A stretch of DNA of 64,000 nt from Paenibacillus tuaregi (GCF_900086655.1 NZ_LT575476.1:4304934-4368933); one strand, 5' to 3'; counted from the first letter of the stretch, positions 8,167 through 17,453 are shown. Notes: generated by a model not told the origin, from the letters alone. Made by a program: numbers and translations.

Positions 8167-9387
8167 ATGACTTTGTGGTTAAACAAGCAATTTCTGATCC
8201 TGCTGATCAGCGGAGGGATTCTGGCAGTCGGGAATAAAATCTACGAGCTGGCTCTGCCGCTGATTCTGTATGATCTTACACATTCCTCTGTTGCTATGTC
8301 GGTCATGCGGGGGATTGATTTCCTGCCAAACTTATTACTTGCCGCCTTCATTGGTGTGTGGGTCGACCGTGCACGAAAAAAGCTTTGGTCCGTCTTTAGT
8401 GTGTTAGTCCAGCTGATTCTGTTGACTACTTTATATTTCTGGACCGCCTATGGAAGCCCATCTATCTATGTGTTCTATATCACCGGCTTCCTGCTCATGA
8501 CTCTGGGTTATGCTTATTCTAATGCCCGTGTGGCACTGGTCAAGCTTGTTCTTCCTGGGCAGCATCTTACTCCAGCCAATGCGGCTTTCAGCTTCCTCGG
8601 CACAGCTATCGCCATCATGGGCCCGGCATTGACCGGCCTTATTCTGATGTTATCCGACCTTAATGCCGGTCTGCTGCTTACCGCCATAGCTTTTGTACCA
8701 GCCTGCCTGCTGATACTCCTGCTCCCTGCAGACCCGGAGCCTTCAACTGTACCCCGCGGCAATTTCCGTCAAGAGCTCAAGGAGGGCTGGAATGAGCTGC
8801 TGCGCAACCGGATTCTGAAGCAGATTACGGTGCTGGTGATCTTTCTCAATTCCACAACCGGTATGGTGGATGCGACAATTGTGTTCGCAGCCAAGGATGG
8901 ATTAAGGTTGGACAATGCTGCACTTGGACTTGTACTGTCTGCAGGAGGCATCGGCGGACTGGCTGGAAGCCTGCTCATCAGCCCGCTCAGATGCCGCTTC
9001 AGCATCGGTCATATCCTAGGCGTAACCACACTGCTTAGCGGGCTTGCCTATGCTGTCCTGTACTTTGCCCACAACGGACTTATTCTCGCTACAGGCCTTT
9101 TCTTTGACGGGATGTTCGGGACGATCAGCTCCATATGCATTTGGACCTATCGCCAAGAATCTACTCCACAGCATCTGATTGGGCGTGTTAGCGGCATCAC
9201 AGGTTCGGCTTTTAAGCTGGGCATGCCCTTTGCCATCCTCGCAGCCGGATGGATATCCCAGCATTACTCTCCCGCCCTTGTCTTTGGAACAGCGGCTCTG
9301 CTGAATATCGTAATGTTCATCGCCTGCCGCATGAGCTCTCTATGGAGCCCGCGCTTTACAGAAGAATTGCGGATTAGCGCCCATTAA
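8167..9387 (+). CDS. MFS transporter (exporter type)
   Basis: A protein of 406 residues with about 12 hydrophobic segments. Between segments 2 and 3 it has the MFS loop motif as AAFIGVWVDRARKKLWSV. It resembles the MFS_3/enterobactin-exporter-like group of Gram-positive drug or metabolite efflux proteins. The start follows AAAGGTGATCAG. It is divergent from the SgrR-like regulator, an arrangement that recalls E. coli sgrR and setA, where the MFS protein exports sugars. The substrate cannot be told from sequence. Confidence 0.85.
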   Translation: MTLWLNKQFLILLISGGILAVGNKIYELALPLILYDLTHSSVAMSVMRGIDFLPNLLLAAFIGVWVDRARKKLWSVFSVLVQLILLTTLYFWTAYGSPSIYVFYITGFLLMTLGYAYSNARVALVKLVLPGQHLTPANAAFSFLGTAIAIMGPALTGLILMLSDLNAGLLLTAIAFVPACLLILLLPADPEPSTVPRGNFRQELKEGWNELLRNRILKQITVLVIFLNSTTGMVDATIVFAAKDGLRLDNAALGLVLSAGGIGGLAGSLLISPLRCRFSIGHILGVTTLLSGLAYAVLYFAHNGLILATGLFFDGMFGTISSICIWTYRQESTPQHLIGRVSGITGSAFKLGMPFAILAAGWISQHYSPALVFGTAALLNIVMFIACRMSSLWSPRFTEELRISAH

Positions 9388-9401
9388 AGCACCATCCTAG
9401 C

Positions 9402-9445
9402 AAAAAAAGAGGCGACCCCCTTGCACCGGGGGTCACCTCGTCAAC
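9402..9445. terminator. Bidirectional terminator between the MFS gene and serC
   Basis: GAGGCGACCCCC (9409-9420) pairs with GGGGGTCACCTC (9428-9439) with one G-U pair. An A run on the left serves serC (minus) and a T-rich stretch on the right serves the MFS gene (plus). Confidence 0.85.
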
Positions 9446-9458
9446 ATTTTACATTTAA

Positions 9459-10547
9459 TTAGCCGTTCTTCTTTTGGAATTCACCCATAAAGTCAACAAG
9501 CGCTTTGATATGGTCATAGGATACGGCATTATAGATGGAAGCACGCAGGCCGCCGACGCTCCGGTGTCCTTTGAGACCGACAAAGCCTTCCTGCTCGGAA
9601 GCTTTGACGAACTGCTTCTCCAGCTCCTCCGACTGCAGCCGGAAGGTAACGTTCATAATGGAACGGCTGTCCGGATTGGCAAATCCACGGTAGAATCCGC
9701 CGCTATTGTCAATCGTATGATACAGCAGCTTGGCTTTCTCCCGGTTCTTCGCTTCGATGCCTTCCAGTGAGCCCTGCTCTTCGATCCATTTGAGCACCTG
9801 GTTCACCATATATATCGAGAAGGATGGAGGAGTATTGTACAAAGAGTTGTTCTTGGTGTGTGTGTCATAACGAAGCACGGTTGGAATGTGCTTAGGTGAG
9901 TTCTGAATCAACTCTTCACGGGCTATCACTACGGTTACTCCTGAAGGCCCCAGATTCTTCTGGGCGCCGGCATAGATCAGCCCGAAGTCTTTAAGGTTGA
10001 AGGAACGTGACAAGATGTCACTGGACATATCTACAACTAGAGGAACACTCCCAGTGTCCGGGAAGCTGCTGAACTGCGTGCCCTCGATAGTTTCGTTGGA
10101 TGTCACATGCAAATAAGCCGTATTCTCAGGAAGCTGAAGATTCGACAGATCTGGAACCGATTTGTACTGGTCCTCTTCAGAGGAAGCCGCCACAAAGGTG
10201 TCTCCAATCAGCTTGGCTTCAGCGATAGCTTTATTCGCCCAGCTGCCGGTCTTGACATAACCAGCAGATTTGCCTTCGGTAAGAAGGTTCATCGGAAGCA
10301 TAGCAAATTGTGTAGAAGCCCCTCCCTGAAGGAATAACACTTTATATCCTTCCGGATTACCAAACAGACCTAGCAGCCGGCTCTGAGCCTCGTTATGAAC
10401 CTCCTCATACACCGCTCCGCGGTGGGACATCTCCATAATCGACATTCCCGTACCATGATAATCGACAAATTCAGCCTGGGCGCGCTGCAGCACTTCCAGG
10501 GGGACCGCTGCAGGACCCGCATTAAAATTGTAGGCTCTCTTACTCAT
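9459..10547 (-). CDS. serC: Phosphoserine aminotransferase
   Basis: A protein of 362 residues, the usual SerC length. It opens with YNFNAGPAAVP and has the PLP-lysine region YAGAQKNLGPSGVTVVI (near residue 195) plus the substrate-binding arginines of the C-terminal part (GFVGLKGHRSVGGLRASIYN). It converts 3-phosphohydroxypyruvate and glutamate to phosphoserine in serine synthesis and also serves pyridoxine synthesis. The ribosome site is AGAGGATGGGAG. A good sigma-A promoter lies upstream and it appears monocistronic. Confidence 0.96.
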   Translation of the reverse strand: MSKRAYNFNAGPAAVPLEVLQRAQAEFVDYHGTGMSIMEMSHRGAVYEEVHNEAQSRLLGLFGNPEGYKVLFLQGGASTQFAMLPMNLLTEGKSAGYVKTGSWANKAIAEAKLIGDTFVAASSEEDQYKSVPDLSNLQLPENTAYLHVTSNETIEGTQFSSFPDTGSVPLVVDMSSDILSRSFNLKDFGLIYAGAQKNLGPSGVTVVIAREELIQNSPKHIPTVLRYDTHTKNNSLYNTPPSFSIYMVNQVLKWIEEQGSLEGIEAKNREKAKLLYHTIDNSGGFYRGFANPDSRSIMNVTFRLQSEELEKQFVKASEQEGFVGLKGHRSVGGLRASIYNAVSYDHIKALVDFMGEFQKKNG

Positions 10548-10606
10548 TGGACTCCCATCCTCTCTTTTCTTAAAGTAAGTTGAAACACGGTGTTTAGTTA
10601 CGGTTT

Positions 10607-10635
10607 ACTATAACAACAATCGATCCAGGCATCAA
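10607..10635 (-). promoter_or_regulatory. Sigma-A promoter of serC
   Basis: Minus-strand TTGATG (10630-10635) and TATAGT (10607-10612) are separated by 17 bp, 60 bases upstream of the serC start. Confidence 0.65.
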
Positions 10636-10750
10636 GAACATATTGAGGCTGCGTGGACAAGTTTGCAGAATTGACACATTACCGCTTTATCTTGTCAAAG
10701 AATAGTTATTTCTGACATGTTCATCTGGTAAGGACAAGCCTGATTTTGTC

Positions 10751-10800
10751 AAAAAAGAAGCCGTCTTCCCGGGCCGGAACGACCAGGTGGGACGGCTTTT
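10751..10800 (-). terminator. Terminator of glnA
   Basis: AAGCCGTC (10758-10765) pairs with GACGGCTT (10791-10798) around an internal GC-rich loop. In minus-strand reading a U run follows. Confidence 0.8.
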
Positions 10801-10830
10801 TGGCTACGATATCTTCATGGATAAGTTCGA

Positions 10831-12255
10831 TTACAGATCGAAATACAGTCCGATCTCATGCGGATGAACACGCATATTAACCGCCTTGGATTCCTTGCGT
10901 TTCAGTTCAACAAAGTTATCGATGAATTCTTGGGTGAACACGCCGCCCTCAGTCAAGAACTCACTGTCTGCCAGAAGAGCATCCAATGCTTCATCAAGGG
11001 AACCTGGAACGCTGCGGATTTCCGCTTTCTCTGCATCCGACAATTCGTAAATGTTCTTATCGAAAGGCCCGTATCCTTGCTCTTGCGGGTTGATCTTACG
11101 TTTGATTCCGTCAAGACCGGCAAGCAGCATCGCGGAGAACGCCAGATATGGATTCGCGGTGGAGTCCGGGGTACGGAACTCGATACGGCAGCCCTTAGGA
11201 GTTACGGCAGCTACAGGAATGCGTACTGCTGCAGAACGGTTACCTTTGGAATATACCAGGTTCACTGGGGCTTCATAACCCGGAACAAGGCGTTTGAACG
11301 AATTCGTGCTTGGGTTCGTGAAGGCAATAAGCGCAGGCGCATGATGCAGAATCCCACCAATATAGTGGAGCGCCATTTCACTTAGATTAGCATAACCGCC
11401 TTTTTCATAGAAAAGAGGGGTGTCGCCGTCAAAGATAGACTGGTGAACGTGCATCCCGCTACCGTTGTCGCCAAACAGCGGTTTAGGCATAAAGGTTGCC
11501 GTTTTGCCAAATTGCTGTGCGGTATTATGAACGATATATTTGTAAACCATCAGGTTATCAGCGGTTTTGAGAAGTGTGTCAAAACGGAAGTTGATCTCAG
11601 CCTGCCCTGCTGTAGCCACCTCGTGGTGATGACGCTCTACGCGAAGGCCTGCTTCTTCTAACAACCGGCACATTTCGCTGCGGATGTCCTGCTGCTTATC
11701 AGTAGGTGCTACCGGCACGTATCCGCCTTTAACAGGGATTTTGAAACCAAGGTTGCCGCCCTCTTCGCTGCGGCTTGTGTTCCAGCTTGCTTCTTCCGAA
11801 TTCACTTCGTAGTAGGAACGGTTCATACTGCTCTCATAACGGACATCGTCAAAGATGAAGAACTCCGACTCTGGCGCGAAGAATGCAGCTGTCCCCACTC
11901 CACTCTTCTTCAGGTACTCTTCGGCACGAACAGCGATGCTGCGCGGATCGCGCTCATAACGGTTGCCGTCCGGTGTAAAGATATCACACAGAATGTTCAA
12001 GGTAGGATGTGCGGTGAAAGGATCAACAAAACATGAGTTGGGATCCGGCATCATTACCATGTCAGACTCTTCAATACCACGGAAGCCCGGGATTGAGGAA
12101 CCGTCAAACGCTACACCATTTACAAAAGTCTCCTCATCCACCTCTTTGGCTGGCAGGCTGATATGGTGTGCACGACCTGACAGGTCTACAAAACGGAAAT
12201 CCACCCACTCAATTTGTTTCTCCTGAATAGTGTTCAAAACCTGCTGTACAGACAT
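10831..12255 (-). CDS. glnA: Glutamine synthetase, GSI-beta type
   Basis: A protein of 474 residues from the ATG behind GGGAGGATTAAG; an in-frame ATG at 12297 lacks a ribosome site. Active-site segments are present: VAFDGSSIPGF, APESEFFIFD, HHHEVATAGQAEINFRFDT, KPLFGDNGSGMHVHQSIF and NRSAAVRIP. Length and sequence are those of beta-type GSI (as in E. coli), about 30 residues longer than the Bacillus GlnA of glnRA operons. The adenylylation-loop tyrosine is kept (Y403 in DKNIYELS), although Firmicutes usually lack the adenylyltransferase. No glnR gene is adjacent, but a GlnR/TnrA-type box lies upstream, so nitrogen control is likely transcriptional. Confidence 0.95.
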   Translation of the reverse strand: MSVQQVLNTIQEKQIEWVDFRFVDLSGRAHHISLPAKEVDEETFVNGVAFDGSSIPGFRGIEESDMVMMPDPNSCFVDPFTAHPTLNILCDIFTPDGNRYERDPRSIAVRAEEYLKKSGVGTAAFFAPESEFFIFDDVRYESSMNRSYYEVNSEEASWNTSRSEEGGNLGFKIPVKGGYVPVAPTDKQQDIRSEMCRLLEEAGLRVERHHHEVATAGQAEINFRFDTLLKTADNLMVYKYIVHNTAQQFGKTATFMPKPLFGDNGSGMHVHQSIFDGDTPLFYEKGGYANLSEMALHYIGGILHHAPALIAFTNPSTNSFKRLVPGYEAPVNLVYSKGNRSAAVRIPVAAVTPKGCRIEFRTPDSTANPYLAFSAMLLAGLDGIKRKINPQEQGYGPFDKNIYELSDAEKAEIRSVPGSLDEALDALLADSEFLTEGGVFTQEFIDNFVELKRKESKAVNMRVHPHEIGLYFDL

Positions 12256-12328
12256 CTTAATCCTCCCAATCACGAACATTAAAGCACTAGATAACACTCA
12301 ACGTTCATACTTAATATTTAATGTCGTC

Positions 12329-12358
12329 ATTATAATCCTAACAAAAACAATGCGTCAA
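12329..12358 (-). promoter_or_regulatory. Sigma-A promoter of glnA
   Basis: Minus-strand TTGACG (12353-12358) and TATAAT (12329-12334) are separated by 18 bp, about 75 bases upstream of the chosen glnA start. Confidence 0.75.
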
Positions 12359-12386
12359 TACTTATGTAAGGTATTTTTGTTTTTCA

Positions 12387-12403
12387 TGTCAGGTATTATA
12401 ACA
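12387..12403. promoter_or_regulatory. GlnR/TnrA-type operator upstream of glnA
   Basis: TGTCAGGTATTATAACA fits the GlnR/TnrA consensus TGTNA-N7-TNACA exactly. It lies 28 bp upstream of the -35 box. A second, weaker half-site (TGTAA then TTGTT at 12365-12381) lies between them. Confidence 0.75.
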
Positions 12404-12420
12404 TTTTATCACTTTACATA

Positions 12421-12449
12421 AAAAACCTGGCCCCTTGCTAAGGACCAGG
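12421..12449 (-). terminator. Terminator of the DAHP synthase gene
   Basis: CCTGGTCC and GGGCCAGG (minus reading) form an 8-bp stem followed by a U run, just past the stop at 12484. Confidence 0.8.
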
Positions 12450-12483
12450 CGTTCAATCGGTTATGGTATTTCCCGGGAAAATA

Positions 12484-13536
12484 TTACACACTTACAGTAT
12501 TTAAAGCAGATTTCGGGGTATTAAATTGTCTTCCGACAATTGGGGCCAGCTTCTCCAAGTCCTGCAGAAGCGCTGCGAATTGATCAGGGAACAAGGATTG
12601 CACCCCATCTCCGGTCATGGAATTGTCAGGATCTGTGTGCATCTCGATAATCAGACCGTCTGCACCAGCCGCAACGGACGCTTTAGCCATTGGCTCTACA
12701 AGCTCACGCCGTCCTGTGCCATGGCTTGGGTCTGAGATCACCGGCAGATGGCTGAGCTGCTGCAGGACCGGAATTGCGGACAGATCGAGCGTGTTGCGGG
12801 TATAAGTCTCAAATGTGCGGATTCCCCGTTCACAGAGCATCACGTTCGGGTTCCCGCCGGCAAGGATGTACTCAGCCGCGTTGAGAAGTTCGTCATAGGT
12901 TGCACTGAAGCCCCGTTTAAGCAGGATCGGGCGTCCACAGCTGCCCAGCTTCCGAAGCAGATCAAAATTCTGCATATTTCGGGTACCAATCTGAAGAATA
13001 TCCGCATATTCCGCACATACGTCAACATATTCCGGTGTCATAACCTCGGTAATTGTAAGCAGACCATGCTTCTTCCCCGCTTCAGCCATCATGATCAGAC
13101 CTTCCACACCGACTCCCTGGAAGCTGTACGGGCCTGTGCGGGGCTTAAATGCGCCGCCGCGCAGCACTTGCCCTCCTGCTGCCTTCACTAAACGGGCAAT
13201 CTCATCGATCTGCTCCGGCGTCTCCACCGCACACGGTCCACCCATGACTACAAGCTCGCCGCCTCCAATGGTGACATCGCCAAGGGAAATCACAGTATTC
13301 TCAGGGTGGAAATCCCTGCTCGCAAGCTTGTAGGATTTCGAGATCTTGATGACGTTCTCTACGTCCTTCATTTGACGCAGATGCTCTGCAAGCTTCGGTT
13401 CGATCTGACCAATCAGGCCGATCACGGTGCGGTCACTTCCACGGGATACGTGAGCTTGGAGCCCTTCTTTTTCGATGACAGCAATAATTTCCTGAATGCG
13501 CTCTTCAGGAGTCTGATTAGAAGTAATTACGATCAT
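12484..13536 (-). CDS. aroF: 3-deoxy-7-phosphoheptulonate (DAHP) synthase, type I-beta
   Basis: A protein of 350 residues. Residues 1-70 are the ferredoxin-like N-terminal domain of the Thermotoga-type enzymes. From about 90 the KDOP/DAHP barrel starts: VVMGGPCAVETPEQID, LRGGAFKPRTGPYSFQG, LLKRGFSATYDELLNAAEYI, and VISDPSHGTGRRELV with the metal and substrate ligands. It joins phosphoenolpyruvate and erythrose 4-phosphate, the first step of the shikimate pathway. No chorismate mutase domain is fused. The N-terminal domain mediates feedback inhibition in relatives. A strong ribosome site (GAGAGGATG) supports the start. Confidence 0.95.
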   Translation of the reverse strand: MIVITSNQTPEERIQEIIAVIEKEGLQAHVSRGSDRTVIGLIGQIEPKLAEHLRQMKDVENVIKISKSYKLASRDFHPENTVISLGDVTIGGGELVVMGGPCAVETPEQIDEIARLVKAAGGQVLRGGAFKPRTGPYSFQGVGVEGLIMMAEAGKKHGLLTITEVMTPEYVDVCAEYADILQIGTRNMQNFDLLRKLGSCGRPILLKRGFSATYDELLNAAEYILAGGNPNVMLCERGIRTFETYTRNTLDLSAIPVLQQLSHLPVISDPSHGTGRRELVEPMAKASVAAGADGLIIEMHTDPDNSMTGDGVQSLFPDQFAALLQDLEKLAPIVGRQFNTPKSALNTVSV

Positions 13537-13579
13537 GTTATGACATCCTCTCCGGGGAAAATTTACAGTTGTCTCATTC

Positions 13580-13774
13580 TATATAAAATTAACTTTATGA
13601 AAGTTACCCTATTCGGGCGCTGCGATGCCGAGTGTTCTTACGACCGCTGTTGTCTCCGAAATGCTTGAACTAGATATTAATGGGGCATTTCGGAGACAAA
13701 GGCGAACGCTCCGCTTCTTCAGAATCACTCGGGATCGAAGCTGAGATCGGTTCATTCTAAAGTTCATTTTATAT
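13580..13774. mobile_element. MITE-like inverted-repeat element 1
   Basis: The left end (13580-13603, TATATAAAATTAACTTTATG) is an imperfect inverted copy of the right end (13751-13774). Inside, TGTCTCCGAAATG (13651-13663) pairs perfectly with CATTTCGGAGACA (13686-13698). Positions 13697-13726 match 38600-38629 of element 3 in 28 of 30 bases. There is no transposase, so it would be non-autonomous. Confidence 0.6.
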
Positions 13775-14100
13775 TGTTTAAAGTTGAAGTTAATGCAGAA
13801 ATTCACTTCCGCGCTTAAACGCTTGTTCGCTTTTAAGCTTTTATCCATTAAAGTAACTATACAGGAGTATCTCCCTACCGTCAACCCTTGGCCCCTCCCG
13901 GGTACGGAAATCGCCCCTTGGAAAACGCTATAAAGGCGTATCAGTCAAGGGATATAGAGACAAGAGTATTTTCCCAATAGGTTCACAATTCGAGCAGCAG
14001 TCCCTGGGAGTCTTCCCACCATAACAGGTTTCCAAAAAATATCCAGGTAGCGGGACAGAGAAATTGCCGAGAACAGTATTAATCGTAAGAATTGAAATTC
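13775..14100. other. Intergenic stretch without recognisable gene
   Basis: About 325 bp between element 1 and the ispH terminator. It contains a further inverted repeat (GCTTAAA near 13815 and TTTAAGC near 13834) that may be another decayed element. No coding signal was seen. Confidence 0.35.
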
Positions 14101-14130
14101 AAAAAAAGACGCCTGAATTCAGGCGTCTTG
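14101..14130 (-). terminator. Terminator of ispH
   Basis: A perfect palindrome of 24 bases (AAGACGCCTGAA with its complement, 14106-14129) is followed by a U run in minus-strand reading. Confidence 0.85.
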
Positions 14131-14141
14131 GCGTCTTCTGC

Positions 14142-15101
14142 TTAAGATGCTGGGGTTCCCGACTTCTCGCGAACCGGGGGAAGCAGCTTTTTCATATTGA
14201 CTGTGCGTACAATCTCCCAAGTCTCTGGGCGGTCAGGATCATACTGTTCAAGATAGGCTATCACTTCCTTGGTGATCGGGGTCGGCGTAGACGCCCCGGA
14301 AGTAACTCCTACTTTATTCACACCTTCCAGCCATTCCCGCTTAAGCTCTGTCACATCCGCAATACGGTAGGCCGTGACACCAGCAATCTCCTCAGAGACC
14401 TGGGCTAAGCGGTTCGAGTTGTTGCTGCGGGGATCGCCGACCACAATGACCAAGTCGGTCTGACCCGCCTGTTCGGCCACGGCTTCCTGTCTGACCTGGG
14501 TAGCCAGGCAGATTTCGTTATGCACTTCAGCCCCAGGGAACTTCTCAACCAGCTTCTTCATAATGTGCTTGATGTCCCACTGGCTCATGGTCGTCTGGTT
14601 CGTAATAATAATCCGGTCTGAGTTCAGCTCCAGCGTATCAATCTCTTCCTCACGCTCAATCAAGTGCACATGCTCCGGTGCAATACCGATAGCTCCCTCG
14701 GGTTCAGGGTGCCCTTTCTTCCCGATATAGATAATCTCATACCCCTCAGCAACCTTCTCTTCAATCAGCACATGAGTCTTCGTCACATCCGGACAGGTTG
14801 CATCGACCGTAGTCAGACCCTTCTCTCTGGCCATCTTCCTGACTTCCGGAGATACCCCGTGAGCCGTAAAGATTACGGTGCCGGATTCCACCTGGTTTAG
14901 GATATCCAGACGGTTCGGACCATCCAGTGTAATAATTCCCTCATCTTCGAAAGAGGTGGTAACATGACTATTATGAACAATCATGCCCAGTATATAAATC
15001 GGACGCGGCAGATCGAGATTCTTGGCCGCCTGACGGGCCAAAACCATCGCGTCGACCACACCGTAACAGTAACCACGCGGCGAAATTTTGACGACTTCCA
15101 T
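14142..15101 (-). CDS. ispH: 4-hydroxy-3-methylbut-2-enyl diphosphate reductase
   Basis: A protein of 319 residues, typical for IspH/LytB. The three cysteines that hold the iron-sulfur cluster are in SPRGYCYGV (near residue 12), [11 protein letters not shown] (near 103) and [12 protein letters not shown] (near 198). VHNSHV and [10 protein letters not shown] carry the conserved histidines, and SNNSNRL and TSGASTP bind the diphosphate. It makes IPP and DMAPP in the last step of the methylerythritol phosphate pathway. The ribosome site is weak. Confidence 0.96.
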   Translation of the reverse strand: MEVVKISPRGYCYGVVDAMVLARQAAKNLDLPRPIYILGMIVHNSHVTTSFEDEGIITLDGPNRLDILNQVESGTVIFTAHGVSPEVRKMAREKGLTTVDATCPDVTKTHVLIEEKVAEGYEIIYIGKKGHPEPEGAIGIAPEHVHLIEREEEIDTLELNSDRIIITNQTTMSQWDIKHIMKKLVEKFPGAEVHNEICLATQVRQEAVAEQAGQTDLVIVVGDPRSNNSNRLAQVSEEIAGVTAYRIADVTELKREWLEGVNKVGVTSGASTPTPITKEVIAYLEQYDPDRPETWEIVRTVNMKKLLPPVREKSGTPAS

Positions 15102-15199
15102 GGAATAATACCCCGCTTTCTTGGTTCTTTCAGCGGGACTCTATAAGCCCCTAGCTGCGAACCTTACACTCTACTTGTGACAAACACCTTTATTATACC

Positions 15200-16657
15200 T
15201 TATTGAAGCGGGGTCGGGAAGGCGGGCAGCCAGATCACAAACGCCGTCCCTTCCCCCTTGCGGGAGATGACTTCGACCGAGCCCCGGTGCTCGTCAATAA
15301 TCCATTTGGCGATGGACAGCCCAAGCCCTGTCCCTTGAGTGACCCCTCTCGATGGGTCGGCACGGTAGAACCGCTCGAAGATGTGGGGAATATCCTTCTG
15401 ATCCATGCCGATGCCTGTATCAGCGATCCGGATTCCAATCTGGCCGCCGACCCGCACGGCATCGATCACAACCTTGCCATAAGGCGTATATTTGAACGCA
15501 TTCTCAATGAAAATGAACAGCATCTGCTGCAAATAGTCACGGTTGCCTTCCACATAAATGCCGTTAATCGCGGACAGGTCGCCCTGTATCCATGCGGCGG
15601 AACGCTTAAGGAACTGCGAACGCCGGATGACATCCTGCACAATCGGGGAGATGAGCAGCGGCTCCTTCGTAATAGTCTGCCCTGTATCCGCACGGGCCAG
15701 TGACAGCATGTCATTCACGAGCCGGCTCATCCGCTTGGCCTCATCCGCGATATCGCTAATCGCTTCCATGGACATGCTGCGCAGGGTCAGCTCATCCATC
15801 TTAAGCCGCCCTTCGGCTTCCTGATCCCAAGCCTTCTTAAGCAGATCCACATTGCCACGTATTGTGGTAAGCGGCGTCCGCAGCTCATGCGAGGCATCCG
15901 AAACGAACCGCCGCTGAGTTGCATAAGCCTCCTCCAATTCCTTATAGAATCGGTCAGTCCGTTCAAGCATCTGATTGACCGTACCAATCAACTGGCCGAT
16001 CTCATCGTTCGGACCGTCATAGTCAATGCGGACACTGAGGTCATTCCCGGTCTGAATCTGGTTGGCGGCCTCAATTACTTTGCCAATCGGCATCATCGAT
16101 TTCCGGGCTAGAAACAGACCCAACGTTGAAGCACAGACAACGGTAATGAAGAAACCGAAGATCAGAACCGTCTTCATCTGATCCAGCAACCGGTCTTCTG
16201 ACATGGTGTTTACCGCCAGCGACAGTACTCCGATCGGCTGACTCGCAGTCTGAATCGGCACCTCAAATAAAATGAACGAATACCCGCCCTTATTAAAGAC
16301 TGAAAATTTACCTCCGTCTACCAAAGTAGACTGTTTCGGAATCGGCAGGGTTAAATTGCGTTCTTGAAGATCCGGCGAAATACTTGTGATTCCGGTGCCA
16401 TAATAACTGTAAATTTGCCAGTAAATATTATTATCCTTGAGCTTGGTAAGCTGGGGCAGCTCCAAACTTAGATTAAAGCTATCCAAATCCAAAATCCCAT
16501 TCACATTCCGGATTTGATTGGCCTGCTCAACAATTTTCCTCTTAACCTCGGAATAAATGTTATAACGCACAAGTCCATAAATCGAAGCTCCGAACAGCAC
16601 CAGAGTTACGGCCAGTATGCAGGTATACCATGCGGTCAGCCGCCATCTTATGGACAT
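15200..16657 (-). CDS. Sensor histidine kinase (HAMP-HisKA-HATPase)
   Basis: A protein of 485 residues if translation starts at the ATG at 16657; a TTG two codons earlier overlaps the regulator's stop. Two membrane segments (about 9-29 and 165-187) enclose an extracellular sensor domain of about 135 residues. HAMP follows, then the phospho-acceptor in FVSDASHELRTPLTTIRG, then ATP-binding motifs NAFKYTPYG, IRIADTGIGMDQKDIPHIFE and GTGLGLSIAKWI. It is the partner of the OmpR-type regulator directly upstream. The signal is unknown, but the neighbouring htrA-like gene and liaFSR suggest envelope stress. Confidence 0.9.
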   Translation of the reverse strand: MSIRWRLTAWYTCILAVTLVLFGASIYGLVRYNIYSEVKRKIVEQANQIRNVNGILDLDSFNLSLELPQLTKLKDNNIYWQIYSYYGTGITSISPDLQERNLTLPIPKQSTLVDGGKFSVFNKGGYSFILFEVPIQTASQPIGVLSLAVNTMSEDRLLDQMKTVLIFGFFITVVCASTLGLFLARKSMMPIGKVIEAANQIQTGNDLSVRIDYDGPNDEIGQLIGTVNQMLERTDRFYKELEEAYATQRRFVSDASHELRTPLTTIRGNVDLLKKAWDQEAEGRLKMDELTLRSMSMEAISDIADEAKRMSRLVNDMLSLARADTGQTITKEPLLISPIVQDVIRRSQFLKRSAAWIQGDLSAINGIYVEGNRDYLQQMLFIFIENAFKYTPYGKVVIDAVRVGGQIGIRIADTGIGMDQKDIPHIFERFYRADPSRGVTQGTGLGLSIAKWIIDEHRGSVEVISRKGEGTAFVIWLPAFPTPLQ

Positions 16658-16659
16658 AC

Positions 16660-17349
16660 TCAAGAATCTCCTCTCAGAATGTAACCGGCTCCGCGGATCG
16701 TCTGAATGACCCGCTTACCGCCCTGCTCCTCCGTCTTTTGTCTAAGCATGGCAATGTAGACCTCCAGCACATTTGATTCCCCACTGTAGTCATACCCCCA
16801 GATTTTGTCCATAATCAAGTCACGGGTCAAAAGACGCTTCGGATTCTGCATGAACAGATGCAGAAGCTCGAACTCTTTGGCTGTAAGCTCAAGCCTGCGT
16901 CCAGCTCTAATCACTTCTCTGGAATCGTAGTCCAGCACGATATCTTCAAAAACAAGGCGCTGGCTGTCGCCTTCAGCAGCACTTTCCTTACGGCGGAGCA
17001 GCGCCCTCACCCGGGCAAGCAGCTCCTCAAGCGCAAAAGGCTTCACCAAGTAATCATCCGCTCCAAGATCAAGCCCCTTCACCCGGTTCTCGACCTCATC
17101 CTTGGCCGTCAGCATCAGGATGGGCACACTACTCCCGCCCTCGCGAATCCGCCGGCAGACCTCAAAGCCATCCACCTGCGGCATCATGACATCCAGCACC
17201 ACAAGATCAGGATCGGCCGAGAGCATCATTTGGAGTCCCTCGGCACCATTACTGGCGGAATAGACATCATACCCTTCAAAAGCCAAGCCGCGCCGCAGCA
17301 TGGAAATAATTTTCTCATCATCATCAATAATCAATATCCCTGATCTCAT
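16660..17349 (-). CDS. OmpR/PhoB-family response regulator
   Basis: A protein of 229 residues from the ATG behind GGAGAGGTACC; the longer frame to 17379 is not needed. The receiver domain has acidic residues in LIIDDDEKI, the phosphorylation site D53 in VVLDVMMPQVDG, T in MLTAKD, and K in DDYLVKPF. The C-terminal winged helix includes ELTAKEFELLHLFMQNP and VLEVYIAMLRQK. It is followed within a few bases by the kinase gene, so the two form an operon. Confidence 0.93.
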   Translation of the reverse strand: MRSGILIIDDDEKIISMLRRGLAFEGYDVYSASNGAEGLQMMLSADPDLVVLDVMMPQVDGFEVCRRIREGGSSVPILMLTAKDEVENRVKGLDLGADDYLVKPFALEELLARVRALLRRKESAAEGDSQRLVFEDIVLDYDSREVIRAGRRLELTAKEFELLHLFMQNPKRLLTRDLIMDKIWGYDYSGESNVLEVYIAMLRQKTEEQGGKRVIQTIRGAGYILRGDS

Positions 17350-17453
17350 GGTACCTCTCCTTTTTACAATTCGCCGCAACCTGCGGATCGATCCTGATTG
17401 TACATGTATTCACTATTTGTATTGTACCAAATTGAATGCCTGTATTTACAACA

